64,000 bases of DNA from Giardia muris (taxonomy: Eukaryota; Fornicata; Diplomonadida; Hexamitidae). The stretch covers positions 558,001 to 622,000 of the forward strand of contig CM016928.1 in the NCBI GenBank assembly GCA_006247105.1, read 5' to 3'. The notes beneath the pieces are model-generated. The model searched no databases, had not been told where the DNA came from, and saw only the letters and a list, made by a program, of their open reading frames with translations. Shown one piece after another: positions 1-12,000 of this stretch (within the stretch, counting starts at the first letter, position 1; each line of letters opens with the position of its first letter). The position numbers and the translations under genes were made by a program.

Positions 1-3000
1 GTCGTCGCGTCTTCCGCGGCTGCAGCTTGAAGGCTCTTCCGTTGTAGCTCCAGTTCAGGCTTCTCGCACTCAACCGCAACGGAGAGGAGAAGATCTTCAA
101 GAGCCTCCTTCGTCGCCTTGAAGGTGACATAGTGGAAATCTCCGAACGAGTCCGGAGGGATTCGGATGTCGCAGATACTAACGAGGATGAGGGCGAACGT
201 AGAGGGAACCTCGATCGTCGAGTCTCCGAAGCGGACCTCAATTGATCTCGGTTCCGCTTGACTGAAGATGAGGTTATGGGCGATGATCGCTGCCTTGATC
301 TTCGGGTCGGAACGAACGAAAGCGCTATTACTGATCCCTTCAATGACAAGGACCGTTCCGGTCCGAAGACATTGCTCAACCTTCTTGTGCAAACTCGGGT
401 CAGCAATACGAACTACACAGGCCTTAGTCTCCAACTGTGTCCTCATGTCCTGGGGTAAGCAATTTGCTGCCCACTTTCGCGCTTGACTTTGAGGGTCGAC
501 CAGAAGAGGAACGTGACGGCTTGTCATCGCCACACACGCACTAGTCAGGCTAAATGCATCGCGAGGAAGTCCATTACTGATCCAGCGGCTGATAAAGGCC
601 TGTTCTGCAAGAACCTCGAATAACTTGAATGACTCGAGTGCCTCTCCAGGGAAATAACGAGAGATTAGCTCTCCCCAGCGCTGCTGCATGGAATCACGGT
701 CCACAAAGTCGAAGCCGCCCATACACGAGCAGAAGGCCGTTGCGATGAGGACCGTCGGAAGAATCATCTCCTTTTCGCGTTGGAGTTTGTCTATCTCCGC
801 GTTCCACCGAACTTTCTCTCCAGATAGACCTGCGATAAGGCCTTCGGCACGGACAAGACGATTTGAGCAGAGCTCATACTCGGCCGAAAGGCGCTGGAGC
901 TCCTGCTGGGCTTTGTTCGCGTCAGCCTCGAGGCCTGCCAGCTCGTCTTCCGCGTCCTTAAGCTGCTTCTGCTTGATTGCCAGCTCGTCTTGCAAACGCT
1001 TCGCCTCGGCATTGGCGAGGGCGAGCTTCTCACGCTTCGGGTTGACCTCCTTCATTACCGTGTAATACGCGACGATGGCATGGACCCACTCGCAAAGCCC
1101 CGCGGCTGCTATGGAGGACTTCTGGACTGCGACCGGGTCGAAGTCGGGAGAGGAAAGATATGTCTTCTGAAGTGTAGCCGCGACAGCCTCGGGCATGCGC
1201 TCTGCATCATAGGACTTTAGGGAAGCAAGGAAGCCATTAGCACGGAGCATCTTCTGGGCGACCGGCCAATTGTCTGCATCCGGGGCGTTGGAGATCTTGA
1301 TACCCTTGACAATGCAGATGGCATCCATAACGAAGCGGACCAGCTTTGGAGGGGTTGCAAGGGAACGCACCTCGTTAACGTCGGAAGGCTTCAGTGCGCT
1401 CAAAGCCTTAGTGGCACGATAGACGAGTGGTTCTGCACGACGTAGCTCCTCCGCACAATCCTCTGCAAGCGCGTCGGCCTCAGCAGAGGCTTTGCTAACG
1501 ATGGCCTCCTCAGACATAACAACCTCCTTGACCTTTCCTACCTCCGCCTTCCGAAGTTCGATGTGTTTGGCCATCGCATTAACCTCCTTCTGGGCGGCGG
1601 CAAGAACGGGTTGCTTCGCCGTCTGTTCAGCCTTAAGAGTATCAACCGCCGCCTCCGTCTCCGTTAGTCTGGCGATTCCATTAGTATAGCGTTGATTCCC
1701 ACGGTCAAGCTTAGTAGATAGCTTCTCGATGAGAGCCTGGAACGTGTTCAGAATCCCAAGGAAGGTCGCAGGAGAGGCCGAGAGCATTGGGTACTTCTCT
1801 TCTATAAGTTTCTCAGCGTCTCGGTGCACTGTGACAAGGATCTCCGCAATATCATCGGACTTTTCATGTTCGGACAGGTAGAACCGTGCGATGCTTCGAA
1901 GCGTGTCCGTCTCCCATGGAGAGAACCAGTTGACGGAAAGTGAGCCGAGAAGCGACGGGAAGGACGTCACAAGCTTGTCTAGGGAGAGGGATTCGGGAGT
2001 CGTGACGAGGACGATGTGCATATTGCGCATAACACGGTCTGCAATGATCTCTAGGACGTACGTCTTACTAACATCTTCGGTCGCCGTCCCATCCTTCCTT
2101 TCACGCTGGAGATCAGACAGAATCGCCTCATACAGGGAGTTCATCTCGTCTGCCGCCCACAGGTTCGGGATCTCTCCAAGATTGACCAGGAAGTTGATAC
2201 ACTCCAGTCCATAATCATCTGCTAGGGCCTCTTGGACGATCAGAAGCGTCGGACTGGCATCAACTCCTGCGGACCTGATGGCCCCCTTGATGGAATCGAG
2301 GAACTCGGACTTCCCAGTCGGCTCGAAGATCTTCATGCTTGAAGGGCGTGTATAGACGTAGCGAGGGCCCACAACCCTATCCATCGTGTTGTAGTAGTTC
2401 GAAAGGCTCGCCGCCGCTAGTCGGGTCAAGGAGCGCTTTCCAGACGAGGGCATCCCGATAAGGAGGGCATGACCACGATCCATCGAGAGGATACGTGCGA
2501 TTCGAAGGAGATGGGAGACCGCATACTTGAAAAGGACGAGCTTCATCTTCCCAACCGCTCCAGCCGAGCGGTTGTAGCTCTCAAGGTGGTCATAATAATA
2601 CGTCTCGACCTTCGAAAGATCTTCGGGCTTCGTCATTAGGACCTGCACGTATGGCGTCTCCTCGGCCTGAGAGGCTGCCCCTCCAAAGTAAAGTTCATAG
2701 CCCGTTGGAATATGGAGTGCGGTCGGGATGATCGTACTTAGTGCTGGGGGTTGACTCCCAATGACGGGACATGTCTGCCAAGCGGTCTGCATCAGTTCGG
2801 CGAAGCGTGTCTCGTCCTGAGGCGTAATTAACCGATCTGCGAAGACGCGCGTGCACTCATGTGCCCACAGGGCGACAATGGGGAGTTCCTGTGAGTAATA
2901 CTCAGAGAACTTGGGACTTGAAGGGGTTGCACCCTTCAACGCCAGCATTAGCCCTTGGAAGACGCGGCTTAAGTCTCGGGGCGAGAAGACATAATGCGCA

Positions 3001-6000
3001 TGCGCGGGGGTTGGCCGGAACTCCTGACAAACAGCCCGATACAAGGAAATCGAGGCGGAGACAATAGCTTCCATATATCCTGCGGCCGGGTTTGAAACCG
3101 ATGTGAAGAGTGGGCGCACCAAGGTCTGGAAGATCGTCCGGAAAGAGTCGTCTGCAGCCTCGGGGACGGAGATCGTGCAACAGTGATGGACAAGTCGCTC
3201 GGGCAAAGTCTCGTCGATGTTCTCACCGCTTGTGGTGCATCCAATGATGGTTGCCATGTTGATTATCTTCTTAAAGAAGCCACCCTCAATGTCATACCAC
3301 CCAGACTCCTCAAGAAGTTGGCGAATAACCTCGAGTGGTGGGCGAGCACCATACTTCTCCTTCTCTGGCATGTGAGCGTCGTCGACGAAGAAGATCGCCT
3401 TTTTTCCACGGGCGAACGAATAAATCCCTCGCCGACGTTTCTCGAGCTTCGGGTCGATGACGGATCGTAACTGTCCTGACGTCGTGTTCGCCGTGAGGCA
3501 ACACCGAAGAAGGATGTTGTCGGGGCGAAGCCCAATAAGCTTTCGGACGATCGTGCTCTTCCCAGAGCCAGAAGGGCCGGCGAGGAGTGTGGGAAAGCCA
3601 GAGGAACTCAGGAGATTCAAAATCGCGGTCGAGCTGATGAAGTTGTTATGGGGAACCACCGTGTCAATGAAACTCGTAGAGTGATCGACCTCTGGCGTTG
3701 GGATGTAATAGGGGCTCTCAGACCAATGAACCCATGAGTGCTCGAGCTCACACGCGAGGACGGCCGGCGTCACGGCGGCACCAGACTCTGCCTCTTCTCG
3801 CTTCAAGGCTTGGCGAGCGGGCGCTGTAACTATAAACACATCGTAGGGAGAGCCGATGTAGTCTGGACGGTCGGCGTTCCGCTCGTCATCCGTGTATGGA
3901 ATCGGTACACCCATCTTCCACAGATATACATCTGTGCTCATGAAGTCCGGAGTGACGTGAGGGTAGCCCTCCCCGATTGCCGCCGCACGCTGCGCAATGG
4001 CATCGCCGTCCTGCTTCCCAATTTTGAAGTTGGCGAGGCTGAATGGAGGCCCCGATCCATACGTGACCCGTCGCCCGGTCTCAGGCTCACTCTCATCCTT
4101 TGGAGGTTGAAGAGTTGCCCCTCCGGTCGCGGCCGATTGAAGAAATAGGAGCGGGAGATCGTAAGCGACATGCCGAAAGATGTTCGCAAAGTGCTGGCGA
4201 GTATTGAGATCACCAAATGCGCCCGCGGACCAAGCAAGCGCGAAGACAAGAATGTTGTCGATGAAGCTCCCGGGCTCGGATAGCGGGGGTAGCTTCTTAC
4301 GCCAGTCGTTGAGATCCGCCTCGTTGATGAGGACGTCTCCAACGGGAGCCGTGTAGCACGCGAGCAGCGAGGCCATGAGCTTGACGAGGGTCATGACCAC
4401 GGTATGCGGAGTCGTATATATCGTGGGCTTGAATGCGCCGGTCATGTACGTGACGATTGGGGCGACAAGCCATGCAAAGAGATTCATCAGACGATCGACG
4501 CACTTCATGGTCATATCGGGATAACCCTCGACCCGCATCCGTGCATTCGGGCGGCTCTTCCCAGCGACAAGGATGTCAGCAGGGCTATTGAGGGTGAGTA
4601 ACTGCTCCGGTTCGAGGGCGACCTCGCCATCTGCGGGCATGTAGCTTTCATTCTCAACGACCTTGAAACAAGGCCAGGTGGCAGTGATACTGACCTCGAG
4701 GTCAAGGAACCAGGTAGGAAGATGCTTATGGATGAGTCCGAGGAATAGGCTCTGGATTGGAATGAGCAATCTATCGCAATAGATCATACCTGTGCGGGAA
4801 ACCGTGGCGGGCGAGGCCTGGCTGAGGTCCATGACCTCGAAGAAGATCGTCATGTTGGCACTCATTGTTATGATCTCTCCGGAGGTGAGGCAGAGCTTCT
4901 TGTTGTCATCGAGGACGGTGTTCATCGACTCGATCCAAAGGGCGTCAACCGGAGAGTCGAAGAGGATCCATTTGAGGCGGTACTCAGGCTCCTCCTTGAT
5001 ACACTCGCGCATGATCGAGCTAACAATTCCGTCTGACCACTCGTTACTGACCTCCGAGAAGTTCCCATAGAGTTCGGACATCGTGATTGCCTTCGCGTTG
5101 AGCCGGTAAATGAGGACGGGGTAGAAAAGCGGGTAGGCTTCGTGCGTGAAGCGTGCCGCAAAGTCCGGGTATTGGTCAAGGAACTTCCGCATCGTCCCAA
5201 GGGCGGCCGCAAGGACGTCTGTGATCGTCGTCTTTCCAGACATCGTACGCCCAACGTTCATGAGTCCGTGCCGGACCGAGAGGGTAGTATAGAGTTGCAT
5301 GGTCTTTTCGATGAAGTCTTGGGAGGCATCGAGGTGCTGTCTTTGGAGCTCTGCTGCTATGAAACGTCGAAGCAAGTCCTCGGCGTCGATGTCCTTATCG
5401 ACGCACCCAATGTTATAAGCGTTCCCATCAAGCAGGTTATCAGGAACCTCAGCTGGGAGCTCATCGATAACTGTAATTGGGACATCTACCGTCTCGACAG
5501 AATCTGGGGTAGGAGTGGGAAGGGCAAGAGAGGCTGGGGAAGCGGAGGGTTGTCCCTCCTCTCGCGCACTCGTGAGACGAGACTTCTTCCGGCTAGTGTT
5601 CCGAGTTTTGTTGGCGAAGCACTCGGGGAAGAGATCACTGACGATATTCTCGAAGAGGACGACGTCCTGCTGGAGGAACTTCGGAACGTTAACGGAATTC
5701 AAGGCGCGAAGGCAAAGCTTATCTTCGCGCTCCATGTAATATAGCCGCTTGAGAAGAGAGGCCGCCGAAAGGATCGACTTGAGCGCACGCATCCCGAAAT
5801 CGTAATGATCCTGCTTCGACAGCTGTTCAGAACTCAGCTTGAGGCTCATGCATAGCTTGACAGCAAGCTTGCTCGCGTCACGGTAGCCGCATGCGAAGAG
5901 CATCACCTCCGCAATTAACGAGTAGTCTGGAACTGTCATCGAAATCGGTCGAAAGAGGGCCTTCAGGTTATCGGGCAGCTCGGCACGTCCAGCATAGCCT

Positions 6001-9000
6001 GGGTTCATCGTGATGAAGACGGCACAGTTTCCGTTGAGGGAGATCTCAGCATCCTCGAAGATGAAACGCTTGAGACGAGCACTAATGGCGCGCTGGATCG
6101 TCAGGATCTGTTGGGCGATGACGGACAACACCTCGACATCGATACGGTTGAACTCGTCGAAGCAGGACCAGGCACCCGTCATCGCAAGTCCTTTGAACAT
6201 TCGCCCCATAGACGCAACATTCAAACCCTCTGAGCAGTTAAATACGACGCATTGAATCGCAAGGGCCTTTGCAAGATCCTTCGTCGTCTCCGTTTTTCCA
6301 GTTCCTGCAGGTCCTTGTGGAGCACCACCATAGAAGCTAACAATGGCCGACGTTAAAGTAAGATAGCACCGCTCGGTCAATGGGGTGACAGTCAGGCGTG
6401 TCCCGATCCCGAGGTACTCGTAGGCATAGGGGATCTCCGCATTGACCTGCCGCGTATAAAGGCAGGAATCGTCGGTGGGTGCTCGCGGGTTCTCGATCAG
6501 CTTGTAAATGAACTTCAATTCCGACTCCCAGATGAAACTATAGTCGACCGATCCTGTCCCCTTTCCGAAGAAGCTCCGGAAGATTTTCGTCGTTACGTCA
6601 CGGTTATGGACGTGAAGGGTGAGAAGGATGACTAGAAGCGCCCGAATATTCCTGGTCATGGGGATCTCCTCATCGGTAGAGCCTGGAATGTGACCAATCC
6701 ACCGAACAAGCTTATCGATATCATAGTTCAACTTCAGAAGATACTCTTCGAGCGCACGTGGGTAGAAATCTTCCTGCTTCTTGAGAGCGACGGTTGTCTC
6801 ATGCGTCCAAACGACCTGTCCAAGAACCACAATCACCTGGGCCGCCCAGCGGCTCATCCATTGCTCGCGCGGTTCCATTATCTTCTCTGCATATGTCTGC
6901 TGGAGCGGCGTGTCCTCAACCGGCTCCGCCGGCTTCGCCGTTTCGCCCTTCTTCCGCTTCTTCTTTCCTTCTTGGTCCTGTGGCGCAACCATGCTGGCCT
7001 GGAGCGCCTTGGTCGCGATCTCCGCGAGCTGCTCAAACGTTGAGACGTTCTGGACGTAGTCGCTGAAGCTTCTCTTAATCAGAAGCTTGAGAGAGGTCTT
7101 CATCGCCTTCTCAAGCTCGCCAAGCCAGATATCGGCGTCGCCTTGTGGGATAATCGCATTCTCCAAAAGGATCTCCTCACCCTCGGGGGAGATCATACTA
7201 TAGATCTCTTGGGCGTTATCAGCATTCGAGCGGAAACCTAGCCGTCGGATACCTTCGAAGCACTTCGAGACGTGTGGTTGGACGGCTTCTGGATCACGGG
7301 TCTGTGCTAGGATCTGAAGAAGTTCCTCATCTGATAGGAAGAAGAAGCGAGCGAAGGAACGACGCTTGTTCTCGAGATAGCTCGAGAGATGCTTATTGAC
7401 GAGCTCCAATGACTTGAGGTTTGCTCGGAACTTCTCGACAACCCCATCACGTCCTGCCAAGGCCATAGCGGAAGGGGAACGATAAGCATCTGATGATTGG
7501 TCGGCCCAGAAGACGCAGGACTCTGCGAAAAGAACGGATTCCTCAGGAAGCTGACGTTTGATGTCTTCCGACGTGAAAATGGGCTCGAGATACATCCAAA
7601 GCCGCTGGTACTTCGTCCATTCGTCGATGATGTCTTGCAAATAGACGAGCTTCTTCTCCATCGTGGCTAGCCGTCCCTCGAACTTCGAGGCGGCCGAGGA
7701 AGCCCGCATCCCTTGGAGCGCGGAGAACTGGTCATCAAGGAGGAGAAGGATCTCGTCAAAGGTTTTGACGATATAGTACTTATATGTGACGACGCGCGCT
7801 GCTCCATCCTTCGACCGCGTCTCCTGAGCCACCTCGTGCTTCCCGTAATACTTCATGTCAAGGCTGACGTTCTTCCAGTCCGCAGTCATCTTGTCAAGGG
7901 CCCGCTCAATCCCGAACTCCTTCGTGGCGGTGGCCGAGATCATAATGACCTTCTCAAGAGTCTGAGGCTCGAGAAACCCGTCTGCAATGAGCTGAAGGAG
8001 CGTCATGCTTGCCGCCGGCTGAATCTCAACGCCAGACTTTCCAAGTGCGCTGACCTCCTTCCAATGGTGCTGTCGTAAGCCTGGGTTACGTAAGGCCTCA
8101 ACCAAGGGCATGATCGCACGGAACTCGTCCAGCTTCGCTATGATCTCGGTCGTGATGGAAACACTATCTGCACAGCAGGCGGCACGGTCCTTGTCCTTCG
8201 TTCGGGTGTATGACCTAGCCGTTCGCCCAATCTTCATCAGCGTCTTCTGGAGACGAAGGAGGTTCCCTGCCCACTCGTTCACCAACCCCATAATATGTTT
8301 CGGATCCATATCGATGAACGCTCCGTTGAACCACATCGGATAGTTGTGAGTGAAGGCTGAGACGTTCGTCCAGAGATCCTCGAAGATCTGAAACTCTTCA
8401 AGGGCCGATTCGTACGTCTTGAACTCGCTTGGCTGGAAGCCCAGCTGGGCCTCCTCCTTCAGGAAGACGGTAATCTTCGCGTCGATCTTCTCCCGGAAGT
8501 TCTGGATCCCAACCAGCTCGTCCGCGAACTGTGGCGCCTCGCTGAGGTTCGCGCGCTGCGCGAAGGAGACAGTCATCGCCTTGTACTTGTTGACCTGCTC
8601 AGCAATGTCAGCACGCTCCGCATCCTTAATCCTGGCAAGGATGGCAAAGGACTCCTGAAGCCGACGCTCGGCACCTTCGCGACTATTGAGGACCCCAATC
8701 GGCTTCGCTCGGACCCGCCAGTACAAGGCCGCGAGCTCTTCGTCTCCAAACCGATCGGGAGAGCCATAGAGGTACGTGTAACGGACCTTATATTGATCTA
8801 CAAGCTTGCTGTACTGGCCCTGTGACTTCTCAAGGGCAAACTTCACGAGGGCATCCTCGTGGGTGCTCAGAACCTTTTGAAAGTCGGCAGTCGTTATCGC
8901 AAACTCCTCGAGGACAGCCACATAACGATCGAGGATCTGGTGCCGCCGCTGCATGGCGGCAACCGTCTTCTCGATCCCGTTCACGTAGGCGCGGATCTCT

Positions 9001-12000
9001 GCGTACACCTCGGTCGACGTGCTCGTATCCATCGTCATCTTATCGCGCAACTCGTCCCACTCTCCGATCAGGCGGTTCGCATACCCGATAGCACGAAAGT
9101 GGATGACCCGTGCGACCTGGGCTCGGAGCGTCGCGCAGCGACGCCCAAGAGCGTCCACGGCCTTACCACAATCGATCTCGTATGGGCCCGAGACAATCCT
9201 TGGGGGGATTGCTCGAAGCATCTCGCGGATCGCCGTGTACTTCAAAAGGAGCGCCCGGAGATCGCGCAGTGAAAGATCCGTACTATTGATCCGAAGAGTA
9301 ACGAGCGGCTCTCCATGGTCGGCACCCTCGGCCTCTACCGCTTCGGATGACTCATCTTCGTCCTCAGTATTGTCATCCTCTTCGGCCTCGGCATTCTGAT
9401 TCATCGCTGATTTCGATGAGCCGCCTTGTGCCTCGGCCATCTGAGCATCTCGTCGTCGTTGCTCGGAATCGACATATTCATAGTCCCATGTGCTGTGCTC
9501 AACGAGCACCAGGTCCTCCTCGTTGTTGACATCGGACTCGAGTGTGACGACGTTGTAGAACTCATCGACAGGCGGAAGAAGCTTGATGGCGTAACCCAGC
9601 TGGCGGAGGCCTCGGTTCCGTTGGGAAAACGCTTCGTACTGGTCTGGATCGATGTAGTCGGCATGGTCAACGGGGAAGAGCTGGCGATGGATCGATTGGA
9701 GGACTTCAAGGACACATTGTGGCTCACGAGATGCGTCATGGAGATAGTCCTCGATTTCCTGGCGCTTCTCCGCTATCCATGGGCTGTGCACTGGGTTGGG
9801 GCCCGGGAGGTTCTTTTTCATCACGTAATACGGATCACCCTCGAAGCAGGGGATTCCAGCCTCAATGCGAGGAATCTCCGCCGGTGTCCTAAGCATATGG
9901 TAAAAGTTATCATAGACAGCCGCCTCAACGGCATCAAGCGATGGGAAGAGCGAGAACTCAAGCCCAACGACCGTCGGGTAACTGGCGCGCTTGACCTGCT
10001 GCTTCGCATTCTCGAGATAGTTATTCTGCACCTTGAACTGAGGATGACGGGAGAGGGGAGCCTCTGCTTCGTTAGAGTCCTCCTTGACGAGTTCTGCAAA
10101 TTCGTCAATCGTATGGATCCGTCGGCGCGCCAGTCTCTCAAAGTCTATCGATGCAAGAGGTGGTCTGACGTGGTTGCATACGGCCGAGATGGGGAGTGTG
10201 AGAGAGGCGCCTTCAGCAGTAGATACAAACGTCGAGAAGGCCTGGACCGAGCCGCTCGAGACCTTGTCAAGAGCAACAATATCCCGGACGACAGCATCAA
10301 AATCGATATAGAGCTGGAGAAGCGGGCCTGTGACAACGGTCTGGGGGACGCACTCGAAGATGGGCGTCCCGGCCATCTTGATGATCGCGCGCGCCTCATC
10401 TGGAGAAGCGGTGCGGCTGAGGAGGCGACGGAAGAGCCCAGAATAGTGGTCTCGGACGGTATTCAGAGGGTACCGGTTCCGAGAGGTGAAAAGTCCGAGC
10501 ATATCCATGTACCGGAATATCGACTCACGTACGACGACCATAATGGCATCGTAACGCATCGTATTCGCCAAACGGGCGAATGCAAAAATATCTGCGATAT
10601 CACGGCTTCGCCCGCGCGCAAGAATGTTTCCCTCATACCCATCACGTCCACGAGACCGAAGAGGCTCGATCTCAAGCCGCGAATCCCCTTCATATGTAAG
10701 GATGGTATCATCGTGAGGGAGGGTTGACTGCTGTAGCGAGCCTTGTAAGCCACCGACTAGAGGCTTGCTCTGAGATAGAGATGTATCTCGTGCACTATCT
10801 CGCGACGTCCCGGAGCTAACACTCTGGGTCTCCGTATCTTCTCCATAGACATTCTGAAAGCGAGATGGCCCAATCTGCTCATCTTTTTGGGTAGCTACGC
10901 GAAGACGTGCAATCCGATCGCTCAACGCACACGAGACGTTGCGCGAGTCAATCGGGACGATAGACGACCGAAGACTATCAATTTCCCGGATGTCTGCCGC
11001 CGTAACCTCACTCAGAGGCCCAAGAGACTGTGCGACGGTTAGAGCAAGGGAGTTGACACCGAAGACGAGCGGCTCGAGCGGCTCGGGTAGGCGTTGTTGA
11101 AGGGTCGGACGTGGGACAGCCGCAAGTGCTGTGGCGGCCGTCGAAGCCTCAAGCATTGGCATTGCCGCGTTGCCCTCTATGGCGGCTGCAAGATACTCCT
11201 CTCCATACAGCTCGACGATGATCTCTGGACCGTAAATATGGCGCTCAAGCTCAATGTATTCACGAAGAAGGCGATTTGGTGCATAGACATCGAGCCCAGC
11301 CTCGTTGAGTGCGAGAACGATCCCCGCCGCGAGGTCGACGAAGAGTGTATCCCGAAGATACGCCATCGCGCGTCCGCGATGGTTTTGGGACAGCAGAACA
11401 AAACGGTCGAGGAGTAAGGGACACCCAGGAGAGAGACTTCCTAGCTCGAAAATCCGAGGATTCATCGTATCCGGAACAGCATAGAATGGAACATTGGTCA
11501 TATCCTCGGGATTATCGTCTGCCTCCTCTCGCTCAGCCCGCCGCTTTCGCCGACGTGTAGTTTGTGCCGGAGGCGCCGCCGGTGCTTCATCATCTTGTGA
11601 AGGTTGAACTTCATCTGTTCCGGGCTCGGGTCGATGCGTTGGTGGGCGCGTCCCTGGAGGTGACCCGGCCCCAGGATTTGAAGCGGATCTCTTTGCCTCC
11701 TGTTGCGACGTAGGCGGTGCCGCTTGAGCGACAAGACGTATACGAAAAGAATCGCGATCAGCTTGAATGCCTCCACCAATCCCCGCCTTGATGACAGCAA
11801 CCTGGTCGGCTGCGATGAAAGGGACGATACCTGCGACGTTGAACAGGAGAAAACCGTTAAGTGTATGAAGAGCAAGGCATTCCCGCCGGAGAAGCCGGTA
11901 CGCCTTACTATAGCCAACGCAAAGACAAAAGAGTCGTCGCTCGATACGGCTCCGGCGCCGAAGGTACCGGATGATACTCTTCACTGGTTGACCCGGGAGG

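Noticed and set aside
258..1220. Plus-strand open frames across the dynein region
   Set aside because: They lie antisense to the intact dynein frame and have Arg/Ser-rich compositions typical of complement reading.
9426..10727. 433-codon plus-strand frame inside the dynein gene
   Set aside because: Long, but fully antisense to conserved dynein tail; no domain seen. In a G/C-rich coding sequence such antisense frames are common.
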